This document shows positions 1-6,957 of a DNA stretch of 9,481 bases, one piece after another. Where the stretch lies: positions 1 through 9,481 of the forward strand of contig CALFHQ010000450.1 of the NCBI GenBank assembly GCA_937876385.1, in the 5' to 3' direction. Positions within the stretch are counted from its first letter, which is position 1. Each line of letters starts with the position of its first letter. The stretch comes from an uncultured Pseudomonadota bacterium (lineage in GTDB: Bacteria; Myxococcota_A; UBA9042; CAIXZC01). A program made the translations under genes and the position numbers. The notes below the pieces were generated by a model. It saw nothing but the letters and a program-made list of their open reading frames with translations. It did not search any database and was not told where the DNA came from.

Positions 1-1233
1 GAGGCGCGCCTGGCCGTCCAAGCCCTGAACTTCCCTCCCACCCCAAAAGGCCCGTTCCTGGTCGCAACTCCCAGCATTCGGCACTTCGACGGACGCAGCA
101 AGCCACTTCCTCTGCTTCACGAAATCCCCGAGCCACTCACCGTGGTTTCGTACGGCGACAACATGGTTCTCTCCATGGACGACGGCAACGCAATGGGAAT
201 TGAAGATGGAAGCATCGTGAAGGTTGCCACAGACAACGGGGACGTAGAGCTGCCCGTTCGGCTTCTTCCCTTTCTAGACAAGGGAACGGCCGCGGTGTCC
301 ATCGCCAACCTCGCCGGCTTCCAGTGGCCCCACGATGCCAAAGGTCGGTGGTCACCGGTCATTCCCGCACAAGCCTTCGAAAGCACCGGCCAAAAGAAGA
401 CCCTGGCGGTCCTCAGCGGCTCTTTGAACGCCAAAGGACGGGGAGTGTTCCCCCACGACAGCGCCTTCGAACACTCCGTCACCGACCATCGCACCCTTTA
501 CCCTGACAATGTTCACCCAACGTACCGCTGGGGACTCTCGGTGGACCTGGACAAGTGCATTGGATGCGGCGCCTGCGTCGGAGCATGCTACGTCGAGAAC
601 AACCTCCCGATGACCGGGGAAGAAGAGCACATCAAAGGGCGAGAGATCTCCTGGATGCGCATCGAGACCTTCTACGATTACTCCCCCAACCAGCCCCTGT
701 TCCTCCCCTTCATGTGCCAGCAGTGCGACAACGCCCCGTGCGAACCGGTCTGCCCGGTGTACGCCACAATGCACAGCCCCGAAGGACTCAACACCCAGGT
801 CTACAACCGATGCGTGGGCACCCGCTACTGCTCTAACAACTGTCCTTACAAAGCCCGACGCTTCAACTGGTTCGAGTACGAATGGCCCGAACCGCTGGAC
901 AAGATGCTCAACCCCGACTTGTCCAAGCGCCCGTCGGGGGTCATGGAAAAGTGCACCTTCTGCATTCAGCGCATTCGCGCCGGAAAGGACCACGCTAAGG
1001 ATGAGAACCGCCTTGCCAATGACGGCGACATCACCACAGCGTGCGCACAAACCTGCCCCACCCAGGCAATCGTCTTCGGAAACCTCAAGTCAACCGAGGC
1101 AAAGGTCTTCGAGAAGGCTTTTGGCGAGACAGAGGCCCCCCGAAGGTATCGGGTTCTGGAGGACATCGGCACTGAACCAGCCGTGTACTACCTGAAGGAT
1201 CGCAAACAGGGAGGACACAACCATGACCACTAA
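1..1233 (+). CDS. actB: Alternative Complex III subunit ActB, C-terminal part (molybdopterin-oxidoreductase-like/FeS fusion), 5'-truncated
   Basis: This is the last 410 codons of a larger gene: the frame is open from base 1, so the GTG at 142 is not its start. Fragment residues about 45-110 resemble the C-terminal dinucleotide-binding domain of molybdopterin oxidoreductases. A linker leads to a ferredoxin-like domain with four Cys blocks: C186/C189/C192/C196; C239/C242/C247/C251; C271/C277/C281, where T274 replaces the expected Cys; and C318/C321/C348/C352. In known ActB proteins this pattern binds three [4Fe-4S] and one [3Fe-4S] cluster and carries electrons from quinol oxidation on the outer face of the inner membrane. 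Fusion of both domains in one chain, followed by actC and actD, separates it from PsrAB and QrcBC, where they are separate proteins. The tail is His-rich (GGHNHDH). The stop overlaps the actC start by 11 bases. The Mo-like N-terminal part, any Tat signal and actA would lie upstream. Confidence 0.9.
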   Translation, partial: EARLAVQALNFPPTPKGPFLVATPSIRHFDGRSKPLPLLHEIPEPLTVVSYGDNMVLSMDDGNAMGIEDGSIVKVATDNGDVELPVRLLPFLDKGTAAVSIANLAGFQWPHDAKGRWSPVIPAQAFESTGQKKTLAVLSGSLNAKGRGVFPHDSAFEHSVTDHRTLYPDNVHPTYRWGLSVDLDKCIGCGACVGACYVENNLPMTGEEEHIKGREISWMRIETFYDYSPNQPLFLPFMCQQCDNAPCEPVCPVYATMHSPEGLNTQVYNRCVGTRYCSNNCPYKARRFNWFEYEWPEPLDKMLNPDLSKRPSGVMEKCTFCIQRIRAGKDHAKDENRLANDGDITTACAQTCPTQAIVFGNLKSTEAKVFEKAFGETEAPRRYRVLEDIGTEPAVYYLKDRKQGGHNHDH

Positions 1234-2521
1234 GTCTTTCGGTGACCGCCTTGACCTGGATGTATTGGCGGCTATGAAGCGCCCGTCGGGGCTTTTCTGG
1301 GTCGCCCTCACGGTATCCAGCCTGATGTTCATAACCGGGCTGGCTTGCTGGGGAGTCCAGATAGCTCGAGGGATGGGGGTGGCCGGCATTACCCACCCGG
1401 TTGGATGGGGAGTCTATATCACCAACTTCGTCTTCTGGGTCGGGATTGCCCACTCGGGAACCCTCATCTCCGCCGTCCTGTTTCTCTTTCGAGCTCGATT
1501 CCGGAGCAGCTTCAACCGATCGGCCGAGGCCATGACCGTCATTGCGGTGTTGACAGCCGGGTTGTTCCCTCTGATACACCTGGGACGCACCTGGTTCTTC
1601 TACTGGCTCTTCCCATACCCGAACCAGCGCCAACTCTGGGCCAACTTCCGCTCCCCGCTGGAATGGGACGTCTGGGCCGTAACTACCTACCTCACCATTT
1701 CGGCAATCTTCTTTTTTGTTGGACTCATCCCCGACCTCGCCATCGTTCGACAACACGCCACGGGACTGCGCAAGAAGGTCTACTCCGCCCTCTCCTTGGG
1801 CTGGAAAGGAACTTCCAAGCAGTGGAGCCACTACGCCAAGCTCTACATGTTCCTCGCTGCCTTTGCGACCCCCCTGGTTATCTCCGTGCACTCGGTGGTC
1901 TCCTGGGACTTCGCCATGAGCGTCATCCCCGGGTGGCACACTACGATCTTCGCCCCGTACTTCGTGGCCGGAGCGATCTTCTCTGGAACGGCCATGGTCA
2001 TGACCCTGGTCATACCCATGCGCAAGATCCTGGGACTCGAGAAGTACATCACCGTGGACCACTTCGAACGCCTCGCAAAGGTCATGCTCTTCACCTCCCT
2101 CATCGTCTCCTTCTCCTATGCCGTCGAATGGGCCATGGCGTACTATTCCGGTAACCCCTACGAGACCTTCCATTTCAGCTTCCGACTCCTGGGAGACTAT
2201 CGGTACTTCTATTGGATGATGGTCTTATGCAACTCGATTCTCCCTCTGCTGGTGTTCTTCAAGAAGTTTCGCTCGAACCTCAAACTGCTGTTTGTGCTCT
2301 CAATCTTTGTCAATATCGGTATGTGGCTCGAGCGCTTCGTTATCATCGTGACCTCCCTGGCCAGAGACTACGACCCCAACAACTGGGGGAACTACTATCC
2401 GTCGCTCATCGAAGTGGGAATCACCGTCGGGAGCTTCGGCATGTTCTTCACCTTCTTCTTGATCTTCACCAAGGTACTTCCCGTGCTCTCCGTTACGGAA
2501 GTCAAGGAGCAGCAGTCATGA
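1223..2521 (+). CDS. actC: Alternative Complex III membrane subunit ActC (NrfD/PsrC family)
   Basis: A 432-residue polytopic membrane protein that should bind quinol and take part in proton or energy coupling. I count about ten hydrophobic segments (roughly 23-48, 62-90, 104-130, 150-175, 205-230, 243-268, 287-310, 325-348, 355-380, 395-420). Family landmarks are the FWVGIAHSGTLISA segment with H77, the HLGRTWFFYWLFPYPN segment with H119, FRSPLEWDVWAV near 142-153, and the SVHSVVSWDFAMSVIPGWH block at 221-239 followed by APYFVAGAIFSG. These match ActC more closely than general NrfD/PsrC proteins. The length is close to the ActC norm. The ATG at 1223 has a strong ribosome site, GGGAGGA at 1209-1215, seven bases upstream, and lies inside the end of actB; the ActC N-terminus then begins with a short cytoplasmic stretch. 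The stop shares ATGA with actD, so translation is probably coupled. Confidence 0.93.
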   Translation: MTTKSFGDRLDLDVLAAMKRPSGLFWVALTVSSLMFITGLACWGVQIARGMGVAGITHPVGWGVYITNFVFWVGIAHSGTLISAVLFLFRARFRSSFNRSAEAMTVIAVLTAGLFPLIHLGRTWFFYWLFPYPNQRQLWANFRSPLEWDVWAVTTYLTISAIFFFVGLIPDLAIVRQHATGLRKKVYSALSLGWKGTSKQWSHYAKLYMFLAAFATPLVISVHSVVSWDFAMSVIPGWHTTIFAPYFVAGAIFSGTAMVMTLVIPMRKILGLEKYITVDHFERLAKVMLFTSLIVSFSYAVEWAMAYYSGNPYETFHFSFRLLGDYRYFYWMMVLCNSILPLLVFFKKFRSNLKLLFVLSIFVNIGMWLERFVIIVTSLARDYDPNNWGNYYPSLIEVGITVGSFGMFFTFFLIFTKVLPVLSVTEVKEQQS

Positions 2522-2976
2522 GCAAGCGCTGGGCATTTGACGACAAGCAGCCCTTCATCGAAAAACTTCGTGAACGAGTGGACTCCGGAGTCCCCCCGGA
2601 ACGCCTCGATACCCGCACCCCGTTTCACGTCCACGAGGTGGAGGAAATTCTAAAGATCCCCGAAAGCCCCGTGCGGTTCTTCGCGTTAGCCGGCGCCCTT
2701 CTAGGACTGTTCGGGGGGCTCGGATTCGTCCTCTTCACCGTATGGGACTATCCCCTCCTCACTGGAGGAAAGCCCATATTCAGCATCACGGCCTTCATCG
2801 TTATCGCCTTTGAAACCACCATCCTTCTGGGAGGTGTCGTGACAAAGCTGGGGTTCCTCCATCTGGCCCGACTCCCCGACGTTCACTCCATCTTGAACCC
2901 CGAGGAACACTACAACCAGTTCGTCATTGTCGAAGAAGGGGGAGACGAGGATCTTGACGAGGAGGGCCAGTCATGA
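2518..2976 (+). CDS. actD: Alternative Complex III subunit ActD (DUF3341 family)
   Basis: A 152-residue protein with two transmembrane helices (about 53-76 and 89-112), matching the DUF3341/ActD subunit. The N-terminal region carries the family motif TPFHVHEVEEIL (34-45). Between the helices is WDYPLLTGGKPIFS (76-89), and TAFIVIAFETTIL follows, which is typical of the second helix. The role of ActD in the complex is structural or not fully defined. The frame stays open upstream to an ATG at 2212, but that stretch lies inside actC and gives no family-like sequence. The start at 2518 has AAGGAG at 2504-2509, eight bases away, and forms an ATGA overlap with the actC stop. The protein is slightly shorter than most ActD proteins and ends in an acidic tail (EEGGDEDLDEEGQS). 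Its own stop overlaps the actF start by 4 bases. Confidence 0.88.
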   Translation: MSKRWAFDDKQPFIEKLRERVDSGVPPERLDTRTPFHVHEVEEILKIPESPVRFFALAGALLGLFGGLGFVLFTVWDYPLLTGGKPIFSITAFIVIAFETTILLGGVVTKLGFLHLARLPDVHSILNPEEHYNQFVIVEEGGDEDLDEEGQS

Positions 2977-4007
2977 AGAAGTCCATGCTGGCGGGAATCG
3001 CCTCGGTGCTCATCGTCTTTGCCCTGAACCTGACCCTCAAGAGCGATACCGACGCTTCTTTCCTGGTCGTCTTGCTTGTCTTTAACGCATTCGCCCAGGG
3101 CATCATTGCCCTGGCAGCGGCCGCCCAGATTTCCGAAGGGAACTGGTTGTCCCCCATTGGAAACAAGCTCCTGTCCATGTGGTGGCTGCAACTCCTCACC
3201 CCGTTCCTCTTTGTGGCCCACGCCATGAACCTGGCCCCGTATCCCTGGACCGAACATCCACCCAACGCCTGGATGACCGAGGGGCTCTTCGTGGCACGCA
3301 ACGTCGGCGTGCTGCTCCTCACCGCCGGCCTCGCCTGGCTCCTTCGCCGCAGCACCCTCAAGAAGAGCTCCAACACGACCAGAATCGCCATCTTCTACGC
3401 CCTGGCATTTGTGCTCTCTCAGACCCTGGTCGCCATGGACTGGCTCATGTCCTTCGAGTACCCCTGGCTAAGCACCATGTTCGCCCCCCTTCAATTCGTG
3501 GAAGCACTGTTCCTCAGCACTGGACTGGCGGCCGTCATTGCTTCGGTCTTCGTGCAGAAAGGGGACAAACGTTTCCTTCCGACGCAAGTCGACGCAGCCA
3601 CCCTGTTTCTGGGCTTCTCCCTCTTCTGGGGAGGGCTGTTCTACGCCCAATTTCTGACCATCTGGTACGGCAACATCCCGGAAGAAGTGGCCCCCCTGGC
3701 CAGGAGAGCCATGGTGAGCCCCATGAGAGAGTTGGGCATACTGTCCATCGTAACGATGTTCCCGATTCCGTTTATCGGGCTCATTCCGGCCACGCCCAAA
3801 CGAACCCCCGCGGCCGTTCGACTGTTCTTTGCCCTGGCTGTGTTCGGATTCGTTCTGCAGAAAATCGTCATCCTTATGCCTGTAGCGACCTTGAATCCCA
3901 TCATTCTCATCGTCTCGGGGTTGGCCTTGACGACAACGCTCGTGCTGGCCGTCGGGGATGCCCTCGCCGTGGAATCACCAATGCCCAATCCCCAGGAGCA
4001 CCACTAG
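2973..4007 (+). CDS. actF: Alternative Complex III membrane subunit ActF (NrfD-like, second large membrane subunit)
   Basis: A 344-residue protein with about ten hydrophobic segments (roughly 4-21, 30-52, 66-86, 103-124, 137-157, 168-192, 207-232, 255-273, 281-303, 308-330). Two ActF signatures are visible: the helix ending in LVAMDWLMSFEYPWLSTMF (152-170), and QFLTIWYGNIPEE (226-238) after LFLGFSLFWGG. ActF is related to ActC and packs beside it in the membrane, where both are proposed to contribute to proton handling. It is shorter than many ActF proteins (about 400 or more residues), mostly because its termini are compact. The ATG at 2973 overlaps the actD stop as ATGA and is preceded by GGAGGG at 2961-2966. 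In most clusters a monohaem cytochrome (actE) sits between actD and actF; here there is no room for one. The prenyl synthase gene starts 4 bases after the stop. Confidence 0.88.
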   Translation: MKKSMLAGIASVLIVFALNLTLKSDTDASFLVVLLVFNAFAQGIIALAAAAQISEGNWLSPIGNKLLSMWWLQLLTPFLFVAHAMNLAPYPWTEHPPNAWMTEGLFVARNVGVLLLTAGLAWLLRRSTLKKSSNTTRIAIFYALAFVLSQTLVAMDWLMSFEYPWLSTMFAPLQFVEALFLSTGLAAVIASVFVQKGDKRFLPTQVDAATLFLGFSLFWGGLFYAQFLTIWYGNIPEEVAPLARRAMVSPMRELGILSIVTMFPIPFIGLIPATPKRTPAAVRLFFALAVFGFVLQKIVILMPVATLNPIILIVSGLALTTTLVLAVGDALAVESPMPNPQEHH

Positions 4008-4011
4008 ACCC

Positions 4012-5019
4012 ATGGATGCAATCGACCTCTTCGAATTGACCATTCAAGACGATCTCCCCGACATCGAACGCCACCTGGAGACCCTTCCCCTCCAATTCCA
4101 CGGAGAAGGGAGCCTGCTCGCTGCTATGTGCAGATACCACCTCTCCACCGGAGGAAAACGGCTTCGAGCCCTCCTCCCCGTGATGCTGGTTCGAGCCCTG
4201 GGGAAACCACCTAAGTCTGCCTACCCCTGGAGCGCTGCCTGCGAGATGCTGCACAACGCAACCCTGGTTCACGACGACTACCAGGACGGAGACACCCTTC
4301 GACGAGGTCGACCCACCATCTGGAAGCGATTCTCCGGAGCCCAAGCCATCAACCTCGGCGATGCAATGCTCTTCTACCCGCTGGTGATGCTGCGAGACAT
4401 CCTGGATGAACCCATTCGACAGACCCTGTCCCGCCTCCTCGTGGACTCCATCCTGGAGGTCATCGACGGCCAGACTCGAGAATTCGCCATGAAGACTCGG
4501 CTGGGAAATACCACCAGCGAACAGTACGTGGAGATGGTCGCAAGAAAGACCTCAGCCCTCTTTCGCCTGCCCATGGTGGGGGCGCTGCACCTCACCAACG
4601 ACGTCCGCTACGTGGACGAGATGTCTCAAGTGTGCCGGAAACTAGGCATTCTCTTCCAGATTCAAGACGATGTTCTGGATATCTACGGAGACAAAGGGCG
4701 AGCCGGACCCGGAAGCGATATCATGGAAGGAAAACCCTCCTTCCTCGCCATTCACTCCTTAGAGACCCTGGGAACTGCCGACCGAGAGGCATTGCTTCAC
4801 ATCCTCTCCCTCCCCCGCCAACAAACCGCCCAGGATGACGTGGCAGCGGCCATCGAACTGATGAATCGGGCCAAAGCCCTCCCGGCAGCACTTGAAGCAA
4901 TCAGAACACTTCAACGAGAGATAGATGAAATCGAGTTTTCCGGGGAATCCAACTTGAAGGAGCTGCTAAGAGGGGTCGGAGAGCTGTTCGTTCGACCCAT
5001 TCGGCACCTCAACCCCTGA
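4012..5019 (+). CDS. Long-chain trans-polyprenyl diphosphate synthase (quinone side-chain type)
   Basis: A 335-residue soluble all-alpha isoprenoid synthase of the FPP/GGPP-synthase fold. It condenses isopentenyl diphosphate units onto an allylic primer. Visible motifs are GGKR (47-50), the first Asp-rich motif DDYQD (88-92) followed by LRRGRP (96-101), the KT pair (179-180), the second Asp-rich motif DDVLD (219-223) in LFQIQDDVLDIYGD, and GKPS (240-243). The fifth residue before the first motif is Ala (A83), not aromatic, which fits a long-chain product such as a hepta- or octaprenyl diphosphate for menaquinone or ubiquinone. The exact chain length cannot be read. I chose the ATG at 4012; an in-frame ATG at 3958 would add 18 residues that are only a shadow of actF. 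AGGAG at 3994-3998 is a rather distant ribosome site (13 bases), so coupling to actF is likely. Lying 4 bases after actF, it probably belongs to the same operon. Confidence 0.92.
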   Translation: MDAIDLFELTIQDDLPDIERHLETLPLQFHGEGSLLAAMCRYHLSTGGKRLRALLPVMLVRALGKPPKSAYPWSAACEMLHNATLVHDDYQDGDTLRRGRPTIWKRFSGAQAINLGDAMLFYPLVMLRDILDEPIRQTLSRLLVDSILEVIDGQTREFAMKTRLGNTTSEQYVEMVARKTSALFRLPMVGALHLTNDVRYVDEMSQVCRKLGILFQIQDDVLDIYGDKGRAGPGSDIMEGKPSFLAIHSLETLGTADREALLHILSLPRQQTAQDDVAAAIELMNRAKALPAALEAIRTLQREIDEIEFSGESNLKELLRGVGELFVRPIRHLNP

Positions 5020-5037
5020 GGCGCCCAGGCGCCATCA
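5017..5037. terminator. Short GC hairpin between convergent genes, possible bidirectional terminator
   Basis: The 15 bases separating the two convergent stop codons contain GGCGC (5020-5024), a CCAG loop, then GCGCC (5029-5033). The flanking stop codons, TGA at 5017-5019 and TCA at 5035-5037 (TGA on the minus strand), are also complementary, so the stem can extend past one bulged A. There is no T-tract on either side, so this is not a standard intrinsic terminator. It may only slow or process transcripts from both operons. Confidence 0.35.
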
Positions 5038-6933
5038 CGGGGCGTACTTCACAATCTGACCAGCTCGACCCAGCAAATACCAGTGGTCCTCATCCACACC
5101 CCACACCTGGTTCAACACCCCACCACCGGGAATATCAAACTGCTCGAACTCATCCCCGTCATATACCAGAACCTTCCCGGACCATCCAGCAGCCACGAGG
5201 CGATTGCCAAACCATCTCACACCATAGAGAAAGACCCCCGGCTCCTCATGCAAACGGGTCCACTCGTCCCCGTCCTGAACCAGAATCAGCCCGTTGTCAC
5301 CAACCACCGTGGCCCCCCCATCGGGGGATCGAGTCACCCGATACAAGTTCGCCAAAGTCGCCACTGGAACCACCGAAACCTGGCTGTTGGCGAGGTTCAA
5401 GATCCGTCCCGCATCTCCCACCGCCATCACCTGCCCCATGTCGTTCATGACACAATCACGCAGGTTGTCGAAGACCCCCGTGGAGACCTTCATCCAATTT
5501 TCTCCGTCGGAGGTCGTATAGAACGCACCACGCTCACCCACCGCAGCCAGGAACTTGCCGTTGGAGCATGCCCCATACAGGTCCTCTTGAATCCCTGAAG
5601 CCACCAACTCGGAGTGACGGGACTTTATCCGGACAACCGCTCCCTCCGTCCCCACGGCTATGAAATCACCGTCCAGCAACTCCACACCATACAGGTCCGC
5701 ATCGGTGACTCGACGCAATCCACTCCAACGGTCATTCTCAAACCGCACAACCAGACCGTCGTCGCCCACTGCGATGGCATCGTCCAGCGATTCCCCGGTC
5801 ATGTCGTGGAAATCCCCCTGAGGCCCCGACGGTTCATCCACCCAGGACTCTCCGTCAAAGCGGATGATGGCTCCCTTCTCTCCCACGGCGTAGGCTTCCC
5901 TGACATCCTCAACGAGATGCCCCCAGACACCATGGAACGTGCGGTTCTTGTAGTAGGGCCCTTCGATGGAAACACCCATCCACTTCTCTCCCTCGGTGTG
6001 CACAACCAAGCCATCCTCTCCAACCATCCAGACGTCTTCGGGGGAAAACGCCATGATACCGTGGAGGTTTCTGCCGTAGGGGTCATTGCTCACTTTTGGG
6101 GACCACTGCCCAAAATCGTAGGACGCTATGCCACCCGACGAACCTGCAGCCCAGATGTCCGAGTTGGACAAGCCAAACACCGCAAACAACTGCACCGAGC
6201 CGGAGATGATGGGAATGGAGCTCCACACCGACCCCAGACGACGAAGGAGGGTTCCCCCAGCCGCAGCAACGTAAACGTCCACCAAAGAGGTGGCCCAGAT
6301 GGAATAGAGATTGTAACTCGTGCTGCTGGGTTCCGTGGCCCAATTGGGCCCCGACTTGTGGACGATGGTGCCGGAATCGCCGACAAAGAACATGTGACCT
6401 TCCTCCCCCCACGCTCCCCGCAAAGTAACCTCGGAAAGGGAAGACAGTCCCGTCTCCACCAGAACCCAACGCTCCCCGTCAAATCGAAGGATGGTGCCCT
6501 TTTCTCCTGCTGCATACAAATCAAGGAGGGATTCCCCAAAGACGGCGTACAGATTCCTGCCGGTTCCAGACTCCATGGGCGACCACGAGCCTCCCTGCTT
6601 CCACAACGCAGTTCCCCCTTCACCCACCGCAACGACGACGTCGTCCACACCATACACAGAGAGCAACTTCTTCGTGGGGGCAAGACTCACACGCTCAAAA
6701 GGCCCCTCGATGACTGGAACGTCTGGACCCACCACGTCGGGAAGATCCAACGCTGGGAGATCCGGCAGAAAGTCGCTTGCAGAATCCGTTGCATCCCGCC
6801 CGCCGTCCGTCACGAGATCCGATGGCCCGAGATCCGACAGTGCATCGATGTCCAAGTCGAAGGACTCCGACCCACCGGAGCACGCAGAGGCCAGAAACAA
6901 CAGGAACAAGGCAGGGATTGTGAACCGATGCAT
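5035..6933 (-). CDS. Secreted lipoprotein with about 14 tandem beta-propeller blades
   Basis: A 632-residue predicted lipoprotein. Residues 1-17 form a signal peptide ending LASA-C18, after which the Cys would be lipidated. Residues 19-80 are an Asp/Ser/Pro-rich, probably disordered stalk. From about 86 to 631 there are roughly 14 imperfect units of 39-42 residues with the pattern NLYAVFG..DLYAAGE.GTILRFDGERW. This resembles the blades of BNR/Ycf48-like or WD40/YVTN-like propellers, and 14 units would suit two seven-bladed propellers in tandem. I see no catalytic motif; binding of a protein or glycan is the likeliest role, but the ligand is unknown. The start at 6933 has GGGAG (plus-strand 6941-6945) seven bases upstream. 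It begins 24 bases after the IgGFc-domain gene, so the two are probably cotranscribed. It ends 15 bases from the act operon, tail to tail. Confidence 0.88.
   Translation of the reverse strand: MHRFTIPALFLLFLASACSGGSESFDLDIDALSDLGPSDLVTDGGRDATDSASDFLPDLPALDLPDVVGPDVPVIEGPFERVSLAPTKKLLSVYGVDDVVVAVGEGGTALWKQGGSWSPMESGTGRNLYAVFGESLLDLYAAGEKGTILRFDGERWVLVETGLSSLSEVTLRGAWGEEGHMFFVGDSGTIVHKSGPNWATEPSSTSYNLYSIWATSLVDVYVAAAGGTLLRRLGSVWSSIPIISGSVQLFAVFGLSNSDIWAAGSSGGIASYDFGQWSPKVSNDPYGRNLHGIMAFSPEDVWMVGEDGLVVHTEGEKWMGVSIEGPYYKNRTFHGVWGHLVEDVREAYAVGEKGAIIRFDGESWVDEPSGPQGDFHDMTGESLDDAIAVGDDGLVVRFENDRWSGLRRVTDADLYGVELLDGDFIAVGTEGAVVRIKSRHSELVASGIQEDLYGACSNGKFLAAVGERGAFYTTSDGENWMKVSTGVFDNLRDCVMNDMGQVMAVGDAGRILNLANSQVSVVPVATLANLYRVTRSPDGGATVVGDNGLILVQDGDEWTRLHEEPGVFLYGVRWFGNRLVAAGWSGKVLVYDGDEFEQFDIPGGGVLNQVWGVDEDHWYLLGRAGQIVKYAP
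5041..6678 (-). repeat. Tandem propeller-blade repeats in the lipoprotein gene (about 14 units)
   Basis: Residues 86-631 of the lipoprotein divide by eye into about 14 units of roughly 40 residues. Each has an L-Y/H/F-x-V start, a V/A-V/A-G-D/E-x-G core and an aromatic or WxxV end. The clearest units begin at residues 128, 208, 289, 373, 413, 451, 490, 529 and 569. Repetition is at protein level; at DNA level only a few units (for example 5839-5883 and 6463-6507) remain obviously alike. Confidence 0.75.
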
Positions 6934-6957
6934 TGAAATACTCCCAAGCAGGCGACC

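Noticed and set aside
142..144. GTG as the start of the ActB-like protein
   Set aside because: The frame is open to base 1, residues before it read like continuous protein, and the GTG lies just before the dinucleotide-binding domain with no ribosome site. The gene starts outside the window.
352..2173. Long open frames on the minus strand opposite actB and actC (232 and 362 codons)
   Set aside because: They lie antisense to clearly conserved genes, have low-complexity Gly/Glu/Val-rich translations and no recognisable domain. They arise from the codon bias of the coding strand.
2212..2517. Upstream extension of actD to an ATG at 2212
   Set aside because: It would overlap actC by about 300 bases and add sequence unlike the DUF3341 family. 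The ATG at 2518 has a good ribosome site and the usual ATGA overlap.
1..4007. Polysulfide reductase (Psr) or Qrc complex as an alternative identity
   Set aside because: Psr and Qrc have separate Mo-like and FeS subunits and no DUF3341 or second large membrane subunit; the fusion plus actD and actF fits Alternative Complex III.
3958..4011. Upstream start of the prenyl synthase
   Set aside because: The added 18 residues are Pro-rich shadow of actF and do not resemble synthase N-termini.
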